Assembly (NCBI GenBank): GCA_045598065.1
Contig: JAZLLJ010000019.1
Span: forward strand, 1 to 30,740
DNA: 30,740 bases
Direction: 5' to 3'
Source of the DNA: RGIG426 sp045598065
GTDB taxonomy: Bacteria > Bacillota > Clostridia > Oscillospirales > Acutalibacteraceae
The position numbers were made by a program, and so were the translations under genes. The notes beneath the pieces are model-generated. The model was not told the origin of the DNA, did no database searches, and was given only the letters and a program-made list of their open reading frames with translations. Positions 24,773 to 30,740 of the stretch are shown here, one piece after another. Positions within the stretch are counted from its first letter, which is position 1; every line of letters begins with the position of its first letter.

Positions 24773-25354
24773 CTATTCTGTCACACGTTCGCAGCGCACG
24801 GTCACACGCTGGGTGCGGCTGTACGTACAGGTATACAACGTCAATTCCCAGTCGCTTTCGAGCATCGTCTGCGTTTGGCCGGGATTGAGCGTTTCCATTT
24901 CGCCCACTTTGTAGCGATGCACTGTTCCGTCCATCTCGGTAAAGCGCACCTCGTCGCCGATCTTCAGTTCCGACAGCCGCCCGAAATGGTTCGGGTAGTT
25001 GTGGCCGGCGATCACAAAATCATCCGTCTGCGGTGCGCCGTAATAGCGGCAGGGCGAAAGTTTCAGCCGCACGTAATCCCAGTCGTCCATCACGGGCAAC
25101 TCGATGCCGAGAGTCGGCAACGTCACATACCCGATGTAGGGATAGCCGTCCACCATTTCGACGGTCAGTTTGGTTTCCTCGTCTCGCGAAACCTCGTGTT
25201 TCTCGTCAATTACTTTTTTAACGCCGTCCAGCGCCTTGGCCGAGGCTTTTTGCGCCTGAGTATCTTCGGTGATGTTAAACACCAAAAATCCCACCGCCGC
25301 AAGCACCGCCGCAACGCCTAACACGATGAGTGCGATTGCAATTTTTTTACGCAT
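24773..25354 (-). CDS. Small sortase, class D/E-like, paired with the minor pilin
   Basis: A 193-residue membrane-anchored transpeptidase that would attach or join surface proteins outside the cell. The ATG at 25354 overlaps the stop codon of the minor pilin gene (ATGCGTAA), so translation is coupled. An N-terminal hydrophobic helix (about 5-28) is followed by the sortase barrel with H118 in IAGHNYPNHFGRL, C176 in LTLYTC and a candidate Arg (R183 or R187) in RVTVRC. It lacks the C-terminal membrane helix of class C. By size and motifs it is nearer classes D/E, but I cannot settle the class by eye. The likely substrate is the neighbouring protein with the TGQ tail. Confidence 0.85.
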   Translation of the reverse strand: MRKKIAIALIVLGVAAVLAAVGFLVFNITEDTQAQKASAKALDGVKKVIDEKHEVSRDEETKLTVEMVDGYPYIGYVTLPTLGIELPVMDDWDYVRLKLSPCRYYGAPQTDDFVIAGHNYPNHFGRLSELKIGDEVRFTEMDGTVHRYKVGEMETLNPGQTQTMLESDWELTLYTCTYSRTQRVTVRCERVTE

Positions 25355-26240
25355 CGTCTTTTTTCTTGCCCTTCGGTAACAACAGCCAACCCGCCGCCAC
25401 AAGCACCACGCCGACACCGGCCAAAACCGGAATCGGCCATTTCAGTTGGCCGGTATAAATCAGCGAGTCGGTGTTGGTGATGATAAACGTGTCGCCCACA
25501 CGGCGGCAAGTCGGATAATAACCTTTTTTCACATTCAGTTCTTCCGCGGTAATAATGTCGCTGTCCGCGACCGGCGGCATCATCACTTGCCAGTCGTTTT
25601 CCGCCGACAAAATCGCCGTTCCGATGATTTTGTCGCCCTCTTTCAACGCGATTTCCACGCTGTCCGGGCGGTTTTTCTCATCATCGTTCCACACTTTTTT
25701 CATAACGAACGACACCATCCGCTCCACCTGCGGTTTCGGGTTGGCGTTGACGTCATACACCCATTTTCCGTCCTTGTAATCCGGCGTACAGCAAAGCACC
25801 GGCACAGTCAGCGAATAGCCGTCGTCACCGGCGGTCTGCACCGCCAAATACGTGCCGAGTTCCAAGCCTGCAAACGTCAATTCGCCGTTTTTATCGGTAA
25901 CGGCTTTTGCGACCGGATCGCCGTACAAATCGTTGTCCACGATATAATCCGCAAGCGCGTTCGAATCCACCTCATGTTTGAGTTCGCCGACCGGTTTGCC
26001 GTAATTTTCAAACTCCGGCAGATACTCAAACGTAAACGCGCCGCCGTTTTGCACCGCCGTAGCGATGAGATACAGCGAAAACGGCGCATTCGGCACCACT
26101 TCACTGCCGGATTTCAGCGTCAGCGAAATCGAGCCTTTGCGATTCATATCCACGTCTTCCGCGCACGCAGGCAGCGCCAACACCGCACACATCACAAGCG
26201 CCAAACCCAAACAAAGGATTTTTTTCATATTCAATTTCAT
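25347..26240 (-). CDS. Cna-B-type minor pilin or anchor protein with TGQ sorting tail
   Basis: A 297-residue surface protein. The start at 26240 follows AAAGGGTG. After a signal peptide (cleaved near ACA-ED) comes a region with NAPFSLYLIA and LTFAGLELGTYLAVQT, the E-box-like end of a SpaA/prealbumin-like domain. A Cna-B-like domain follows (about 175-255; FVMKKVWNDDEKNRPDSVEI matches its start). The C-terminus has IYTGQLKWPIPV at about 261, a hydrophobic helix and the basic tail PKGKKKDD, the layout of a sortase substrate but without LPXTG. It is the fourth gene of the pilus cluster and overlaps the following sortase by 8 bp. Confidence 0.88.
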   Translation of the reverse strand: MKLNMKKILCLGLALVMCAVLALPACAEDVDMNRKGSISLTLKSGSEVVPNAPFSLYLIATAVQNGGAFTFEYLPEFENYGKPVGELKHEVDSNALADYIVDNDLYGDPVAKAVTDKNGELTFAGLELGTYLAVQTAGDDGYSLTVPVLCCTPDYKDGKWVYDVNANPKPQVERMVSFVMKKVWNDDEKNRPDSVEIALKEGDKIIGTAILSAENDWQVMMPPVADSDIITAEELNVKKGYYPTCRRVGDTFIITNTDSLIYTGQLKWPIPVLAGVGVVLVAAGWLLLPKGKKKDDA

Positions 26241-26267
26241 AAAAAATCACCCTTTCGTTTGGATTTT

Positions 26268-27182
26268 TTACTCATCTTCGTCTTCATCGCGGAATTCTTC
26301 GAGCAAAAGGAATTCATCCGCCAATTCTTCTTTCAATTCCGCATAAATGCGCACACGGCTGCGGTCGCGGCCGGATTTCACAAACACCAAAATGACCAAT
26401 ACAAGCAAAATCGGCACCGCCGCGATCGGCGCGACCAACATCGTATCCACCTGCGTGGCATCCGATGTGATACGCACGTCGCTGACGTATTCGTTGGGCA
26501 CCCATCTGCCGTGAATCAGCAACCGGTGGGTGTTGATGCCGTAAGGCGTGCAGGTCACGAGCGTACAGCGGTCTTCCCCCACGGTCAGGCTCAGTTCGTC
26601 CACTTCGTGCGGAAGCACAATGGAGATGCCGTCCACCATATACGTCACGTATTCGTCCAACACGCGGACTTTGAAGATGTCGCCCTCTTCCAACTTATCC
26701 AAATCGGTAAACAGCCGTGCCGAGGGAAGCCCGCGGTGGCCGGACAACACACAATGCGTGCCGGGATCATCGGGATCACACACCGGGAATGACGTGCCGG
26801 GAATGTGGCCGATGGCGATCGCCAACGCCGACTCGCGCGTATCGTGATAAATCGGGTATTCCACCTTGATTTTCGGGATCTCGATCGTGCCCATAATGCC
26901 CGTGCCGGTAACGTCCAGCACCTTTTCGTATTCCGCCATCTCCGACTCGGTCAGCTTGAACATCGTGCCTTTTATGCGGAGTGCGCGGTTATACTCTTTT
27001 GCCTCGTTGAGGATCCGGTCGTATTCCTCTTGACTCATCGTCTCGACCACGTGGTCGTAGTTCACGATGGCGCGGGACTGGGTAAAGGAGTTCCACCAGT
27101 TACTGAACGAGGGATAAAGGAGCAAGGACAGCCCTGCCAAGAAAAAGAAACAGAGTAAAATTGTGCTGAGATGCTTTTTCAT
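26268..27182 (-). CDS. Class C (pilin-polymerising) sortase
   Basis: A 304-residue pilus sortase. The start at 27182 follows AAGGAG. It has an N-terminal membrane helix (about 5-24) and a second helix near the C-terminus (TMLVAPIAAVPILLVLVILV), as class C enzymes do. The catalytic residues are H149 in LSGHRGLPSARLF, C211 in TLVTCTPYG and R220 in INTHRLLIHG. The stretch preceding the barrel (about 70-90) reads KGTMFKLTESEM where many class C enzymes have a DPF/W lid motif, so the lid Asp appears absent. A long acidic tail (EEFRDEDEDE) follows the second helix. It would polymerise the LPSTG pilin encoded upstream. Confidence 0.93.
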   Translation of the reverse strand: MKKHLSTILLCFFFLAGLSLLLYPSFSNWWNSFTQSRAIVNYDHVVETMSQEEYDRILNEAKEYNRALRIKGTMFKLTESEMAEYEKVLDVTGTGIMGTIEIPKIKVEYPIYHDTRESALAIAIGHIPGTSFPVCDPDDPGTHCVLSGHRGLPSARLFTDLDKLEEGDIFKVRVLDEYVTYMVDGISIVLPHEVDELSLTVGEDRCTLVTCTPYGINTHRLLIHGRWVPNEYVSDVRITSDATQVDTMLVAPIAAVPILLVLVILVFVKSGRDRSRVRIYAELKEELADEFLLLEEFRDEDEDE

Positions 27183-27253
27183 ACAGGGTTCTCCTTGTCG
27201 CCTTTTTCCCAAAAGACGAAAAATGGGTTTGTGGGGGTCGTCGTCCCAAAAAG

Positions 27254-27327
27254 GGTCGTCGGGGGCGCCGTCCCCTACGAAGCGCGCAGGGAGATGATTC
27301 TTCGTTGTAGGGGGCGGCGCCCTCGAC
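27254..27327. repeat. MITE-like imperfect inverted repeat, type A
   Basis: Left arm 27254-27280 and right arm 27300-27327 share TAGGGG-x-CGGCGCCC-x-CGACG in opposite orientation, separated by about 19 bp. GTAGGGGC-type intergenic repeats are, from memory, common in gut Clostridia; the name and copy number cannot be given from this window. Confidence 0.7.
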
Positions 27328-27376
27328 GCCCCTTACCAATTATTTCCGCCACATAACCGCGGCGGCGATTTTACGT

Positions 27377-27502
27377 GTCAGGCCTCCCCTTGAGGGGAGG
27401 CTGTCGCCGAACGGCGACTGGTGAGGTGTCTGCGGAATTTTGCTTTCCACCTCATCCGTCACGGCTTCGCCGCGCCACCTTCTCCTCAAGGAGAAGGCTG
27501 AC
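27377..27502. repeat. MITE-like imperfect inverted repeat, type B, with nested hairpins
   Basis: Left arm (27377-27428) and right arm (27448-27502) are degenerate inverted copies. Each carries a 20-bp palindrome (CCTCCCCTTGAGGGGAGG; CCTTCTCCTCAAGGAGAAGG), then a GTCGCCG/CGGCGAC-type stem and GGTGAGGTG. This looks like an intergenic element I recall as widespread in gut Firmicutes genomes. Confidence 0.8.
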
Positions 27503-27539
27503 CTTGTTTGTCGCGGCCAAACAACGTTTTTCGAAATAC

Positions 27540-27576
27540 CCCTGCGGGCCGAGTCGGAGCAACCCGACCCGCAGGG
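27540..27576. repeat. GC-rich two-part hairpin
   Basis: CCCTGCGG (27540-27547) pairs with CCGCAGGG (27569-27576). Inside, GTCGG pairs with CCGAC over a six-base loop. No U-tract follows on either strand. Confidence 0.7.
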
Positions 27577-27677
27577 AGTATGTATTACCTAAAAGGTTTT
27601 TCGCATAGGCGCAAGCCTATGGAAGTCGGCTTTTCAAATCAACCGATCAGAAAAGGCCGTTCACGTATGGTGCAAAC

Positions 27678-29105
27678 TTATTTCGCAGCCATGCGTTTTT
27701 TGGCGATCAGCAGAACGCCAGCAGCGATCATCAGGACAGCGCCGCCCACGATGAAGAGGGTGGTGCCCATGCCGCCGGTGGACGGGAGGACAGTACCTTG
27801 TTTGTTCTCGATGGCAGTACCGCCGTTGGCCGGATCATATTCATCACCAGTAGAAATGGTGTCGAATCCGGTGTTCTCAGTCTGGGCCAACTCGGCACGA
27901 CCGTCAATGGAGGTGTAACCGTCCGGAGTGGTGATCTCTTCCGCATAATAGTCGAGGTCAGCATCCAAACCAACGATTTTCGCAGTGCCAACCGGGATGG
28001 CGGTCACAGGAGTCTCATCGCCGATGGCCGGACGATACGCACCGAGAGTAGCGTCATAGAACAAATCCAGGCCTTCATCGGTATCCGCGGTGAGGAAAAT
28101 CAAGAATTCAGCGCCGGTGATAACGAGACCGTCTTCGTCAACTTTCGCAAAGTCAAGAGCGAAGGTGTTAACGGTCGCTTCGGAAGCGGTGCTGGTGTTG
28201 TTATTACCCCAGGAAACGGTCGCGCTGTTGTCGTTCTCGGTAGCAGCCGTAGCATTGACCAAAGCGGAATAGGTCACGACGATATCGCCTGCCGGCTCGC
28301 CGACAATAGCAAGCGTAAAGCCGGTGGTGGTTTCGGTAACAGTGTAGTCCGTGGTCGCAGTCAAAGCGTCCCCATCATCGGTAACAGCAAAGGAAGTATA
28401 GTCGATGGTCAAACCGGCATCGCAGGTATCGGTGATTTCCACATCTTTCAAACCTTCAACATCACCCAAGGTGATGGTGAAATACACGGTGTCGCCCATT
28501 TTGGCGTTCGCAGTAGCATCACCGGTGCCAGTCGCAGTATCAGCAACCACTTTTTCGATGGTGGGCGTGTTGTCGTTCTTATCATCAATCGTAACAGACG
28601 CCATGGTGTTGTCGATCATGCAAAGAGTACCAACGGTGGAGTCAACGAGATACCAGCCTTCTTCCAGACCGGAGAAGGTAACAGTACCACTGGAAGTAGT
28701 ATCCGTAGCGGTCGGGGCAATATTATTCTCTTCAGCATACGCGAGAGCCGCTTGCGCAAAATCCGCATCGACAGAAGAAGTGCCCTCGGTCACATAGGTG
28801 ACACCTTTGGACGTGTTCTCCGTGAGCTCAAAACCTTGAGCCTCGAGGAAGTCCGCCCAGTCTTCATCATTCAAGATGTAGGTGGCGGTGCCGTCACCGG
28901 CGCCCTCGGAAGTTTCGGGAGTGTAGGATTCGATTTTCAGAATCTCATAGATGTTGTAGGTTTCTTCGCCGGTAGAGGCGGTCGGGACATTAACAGTAAT
29001 GGAACCGCTGCCATCAGGAGTAACGGCAAACGCGGTAACGGACATCATGGAAAGAACCATGACGAGGGCCAGCAACAAGCCGGCGAGTTTCAATGTTTTT
29101 TTCAT
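27678..29105 (-). CDS. Major pilin (SpaA/FctA type) with LPSTG anchor
   Basis: A 475-residue shaft pilin. The start at 29105 (AAAGGA upstream) gives the signal peptide MKKTLKLAGLLLALVMVLSMM, cleaved near AFA-VT. An N-terminal D1-like region ends with LEEGWYLVDS. The place where pilins usually carry the YPKN lysine reads IDDKND, so K176 is the likely linkage lysine, followed by TPTIEK. Next is an isopeptide-forming D2-type domain (about 183-315, DTVYFTITLGD, VTYSALVN). A SpaA-like domain ends with the E-box YYAEEITTPDGY (about 386-397). LPSTG (440-444), a membrane helix and KKRMAAK complete the sorting signal. It lies between the adhesin and the class C sortase and is assumed to be the polymer subunit. 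Confidence 0.92.
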   Translation of the reverse strand: MKKTLKLAGLLLALVMVLSMMSVTAFAVTPDGSGSITVNVPTASTGEETYNIYEILKIESYTPETSEGAGDGTATYILNDEDWADFLEAQGFELTENTSKGVTYVTEGTSSVDADFAQAALAYAEENNIAPTATDTTSSGTVTFSGLEEGWYLVDSTVGTLCMIDNTMASVTIDDKNDNTPTIEKVVADTATGTGDATANAKMGDTVYFTITLGDVEGLKDVEITDTCDAGLTIDYTSFAVTDDGDALTATTDYTVTETTTGFTLAIVGEPAGDIVVTYSALVNATAATENDNSATVSWGNNNTSTASEATVNTFALDFAKVDEDGLVITGAEFLIFLTADTDEGLDLFYDATLGAYRPAIGDETPVTAIPVGTAKIVGLDADLDYYAEEITTPDGYTSIDGRAELAQTENTGFDTISTGDEYDPANGGTAIENKQGTVLPSTGGMGTTLFIVGGAVLMIAAGVLLIAKKRMAAK

Positions 29106-29340
29106 AATCTTGTTTTCCTTTCTCAATATAGATTTATTAAAAATGAACGGAGAAAAGTGGTTGCTCCATTTTTAACAAGATTTGCGGTCAATAACCGCGG
29201 TCAATACATCCCCACACGCTCCAATATGGGGTTTTGTAAGCATCCGCTTACGGTGGTGAGTGTAAGCACCCGCTTACGGGGGATTTTGCAGGCATCCGCC
29301 TACGGGTGGTCTGTCGGAATTTGGCGGCATTCCGCCATTC
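29106..29340. other. Noncoding spacer between adhesin and major pilin
   Basis: 235 bp with no gene. Adhesin-proximal half: four consecutive stem-loops (29236-29336). Pilin-proximal half: a direct repeat ATTGACCGC-GGTT-ATTGACCGC on the minus strand (about 29175-29196) and a weak AAAAATG/CATTTTT hairpin. No promoter with both boxes is convincing; a TATATT (29130-29125) lies too close to the ribosome binding site. Confidence 0.75.
29236..29336. repeat. Array of stem-loops at 26-bp spacing
   Basis: GTAAGC-ATCC-GCTTAC (29236-29251), GTAAGC-ACCC-GCTTAC (29262-29277) and GCAGGC-ATCC-GCCTAC (29288-29303) start exactly 26 bp apart, each followed by GG. A fourth, GGCGG-CATT-CCGCC (29323-29336), is enclosed by GGAAT/ATTCC and lies right after the adhesin stop codon on the minus strand. 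Confidence 0.85.
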
Positions 29341-30740
29341 CTATCCGGAGGCTCTTCGTCGTCGACGTGTCATCACCACCCCTCCGAACAGGCAGATCGC
29401 AATAAGTGTTGTGCCACCTATCACGAAAGGCAAATTGCCTCCGCCGCCGGTTTCCGGCAGAATAATTTGTTCCCGTTCCTCTTCGGAAACGGTATTGATG
29501 ATAGTGATCTCGCCGGTGGCGATACCGTCATTGTTGTCATAGGCAACGCGGACGAAATCGGCCGAGGCGGGTGTCACTTCCTCAACATAGTAGACGTAGA
29601 AGACCTCTTGGCCCTCTATGATCTCGGTGGAAGGCAGGTTTTGAATGAGCAACTGCCAACTGTTCGAAGCGGTGATGGTAAAGGGACTGCCCTCGACCAA
29701 CACGCCGCCGGACGTGTCACCGAGCATCGCGTGGTTTCCGGCCACGCTATCGAGAAGCGGTGCATCATCGACATTCGGCGATGCATCGGCAGAAGGTGAA
29801 GCAAGAACTTGGAGGTCGGTGATATGAGCCTCATATTGTTCCGGCTTGGTAATGGTCAATGTCGTTGTTGTACCAGTAGCCGTAAACTCAATGGAAAGCG
29901 ATTCATGATCAGAGAGCCATTTTGCAATCGCCTGACTTCCCGTGCCGCCACCACTAAGGGTAAAGGTTAAAGTGCCGTTGGAACCATTGTTAACCGAGGC
30001 AGTCACCGTATAGGTATGTCCCGGAATGGTGGTAAACGACTGTGCCACCGTCACATTTGTGGAACTTGAAAGCGTCATCTTGTTTCCGCTGATGGTCGGC
30101 GAGCCGCTCCACGCGGAAGCGGTCATATCGAGCAGGTTTCCGGCAGGATCTTCGTCGTCGTCGTCGCCGCCACCGCCACCGCCACCACCACCGGCATCGT
30201 TGTCGATGAGGACAACGTTGTCGAGGGTGAATTGGGCATTGCTACCACCGAATTTTACCATATTCATACCGGATTCGGCAGTAAAAGTAGTCGAGTAATG
30301 ACCCGTCACGTCTGTCTTGTATTTTGCATTCGTTGTTCCGTTGAGAATAAGACTCAAGGTGGCACCCGTGACATCGCAAGAAAGTGTGTAACTGTGCCCC
30401 GGAACGAACTCAAATGGCTGGTAAATACCTTTTCTTGACTCATTGCCGTTTGTGACAGAAGCCACGCCACCGGATACTTCAAACGATGTGGCATCACCTT
30501 TCGTCCACCCCGTCGTGCCATTTGAGAAGTCGCCGTTGACAATCAAGTTGTCAGCGTCATCTCCTCCTCCGCCGCCGGTTTCCTTAAAGGTAGCCGAAAC
30601 GGTAACGTTATTTGCCGGCATCGGGAACGTGTATTCGTTCGTGTTGCCGGGCGCGGTCGGGGTGATGCCGCCGGTGATGTTCCACGCATCCAGTTCATAG
30701 CCGGTGTTCGGGGAAAGCGTCACCGTAACGGTGTCGCCCG
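29341..30740 (-). CDS. LPETG-anchored adhesin with carbohydrate-binding-like modules (5' end beyond window)
   Basis: The last 465 residues of a cell-wall-anchored protein; the N-terminus lies beyond the right edge. Visible order: an InlB/Flg_new-like repeat (LSPNTGYELDAW, 1-55); a Gly/Asp linker; a jelly-roll module beginning NLIVNGDFSNGTTGW (about 65-175), like CBM4/9-type carbohydrate-binding domains; a Gly9-Asp-rich linker; a second beta-sandwich module (NLLDMTASAWSG, about 200-310); and a Cna-B-like domain with LLIQNLPST and YVEEVTPASADF. LPETG lies at 427-431 of the visible part, then a membrane helix and RRRRRASG. Its place before the major pilin suggests a pilus tip adhesin binding glycans. 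The role is inferred. Confidence 0.88.
   Translation of the reverse strand, partial: GDTVTVTLSPNTGYELDAWNITGGITPTAPGNTNEYTFPMPANNVTVSATFKETGGGGGDDADNLIVNGDFSNGTTGWTKGDATSFEVSGGVASVTNGNESRKGIYQPFEFVPGHSYTLSCDVTGATLSLILNGTTNAKYKTDVTGHYSTTFTAESGMNMVKFGGSNAQFTLDNVVLIDNDAGGGGGGGGGDDDDEDPAGNLLDMTASAWSGSPTISGNKMTLSSSTNVTVAQSFTTIPGHTYTVTASVNNGSNGTLTFTLSGGGTGSQAIAKWLSDHESLSIEFTATGTTTTLTITKPEQYEAHITDLQVLASPSADASPNVDDAPLLDSVAGNHAMLGDTSGGVLVEGSPFTITASNSWQLLIQNLPSTEIIEGQEVFYVYYVEEVTPASADFVRVAYDNNDGIATGEITIINTVSEEEREQIILPETGGGGNLPFVIGGTTLIAICLFGGVVMTRRRRRASG
30151..30195. repeat. In-frame triplet repeat coding for a Gly/Asp linker
   Basis: Successive TCG/GTC and GCC/ACC triplets encode a run of nine Gly and several Asp on the minus strand between two modules of the adhesin. 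A similar shorter tract lies near 30555-30580. Confidence 0.8.

Larger units (their letters stand above)
27183..27677. other. 495-bp noncoding gap inside the pilus locus, filled with repeats
   Basis: No gene is supported here. It holds a MITE-like inverted repeat (27254-27327), a second one (27377-27502), a GC-rich hairpin (27540-27576) and a small hairpin (ATAGGC-GCAA-GCCTAT near 27604-27619). I see no convincing terminator with a U-tract after the major pilin gene and no clear promoter before the sortase gene, so read-through is possible. Short open frames here overlap the repeats. Confidence 0.8.

Noticed and set aside
27375..27608. Arg/Pro-rich open frame of 77 codons between pilin and sortase
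   Set aside because: It is a translation of the MITE-like inverted repeat; such spurious proteins are expected wherever this element occurs.
29125..29130. TATATT as the -10 box for the major pilin
   Set aside because: The start of transcription would fall within the ribosome binding site and no -35 box fits.
29236..29336. CRISPR-like array
   Set aside because: Unit spacing is 26 bp with 16-bp palindromes and 10-bp spacers, too short for a CRISPR, and no cas gene is nearby.
27798..29405. 535-codon plus-strand open frame opposite the major pilin
   Set aside because: The minus strand encodes a complete pilin with signal peptide and LPSTG. The plus frame crosses the hairpin array and resembles nothing.

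Overview
The window looks like a chromosomal segment of a Gram-positive, probably gut-associated Clostridia bacterium of the Ruminococcaceae/Oscillospiraceae type. The evidence is strong AGGAGG-type ribosome binding sites, consensus TTGACA/TATAAT promoters, compact rho-independent terminators, LPXTG surface proteins with sortases, type I dockerin modules and a rubrerythrin. This placement is inferred from gene content; no rRNA, tRNA, phage, IS or CRISPR locus is present to confirm it.

Layout. A truncated unknown gene lies at the left edge (1-140, minus). Next come a ferredoxin-fused aldo/keto reductase (363-1559, minus) and a 2115-residue secreted protein (1703-8050, minus). That protein has four ~1 kb tandem beta-helix-like modules, a helical stalk and a C-terminal dockerin. 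A divergent region then leads to a TraX-family membrane protein, a Fur/PerR-type regulator with a palindrome over its probable transcription start, rubrerythrin and a lipoprotein (8192-11147, plus). A degenerate WYL-type regulator remnant (about 11226-11490) is followed by an unrecognised 412-residue protein and the fumarase and malic enzyme genes (11570-15434, minus). A four-gene surface-glycan operon runs from 20497 to 15524 (initiating sugar transferase, GT8, GT2, flippase). guaB (minus) and an EamA-type transporter (plus) are divergent, and a second dockerin protein follows (23315-24685, minus).

The right end (24773-30740, all minus) is a sortase-assembled pilus/adhesin locus. In transcription order it holds an LPETG adhesin cut by the window edge, a major pilin (LPSTG), a class C sortase, a Cna-B-type minor pilin with a TGQ-type tail instead of LPXTG, and a second, different sortase whose start codon overlaps the minor pilin stop. 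Hairpin-rich noncoding DNA separates adhesin from pilin (three stem-loops at exactly 26-bp spacing plus a fourth) and pilin from sortase C (two MITE-like inverted-repeat elements and two other hairpins).

The most notable observations are the two-sortase pilus locus with unusual signals, the periodic hairpin array inside it, and the giant dockerin protein whose 17 beta-helix rungs nearly all carry a cysteine at the same place. I see no proven new defence or mobile system. All functional statements rest on reading motifs by eye; no searches were run.
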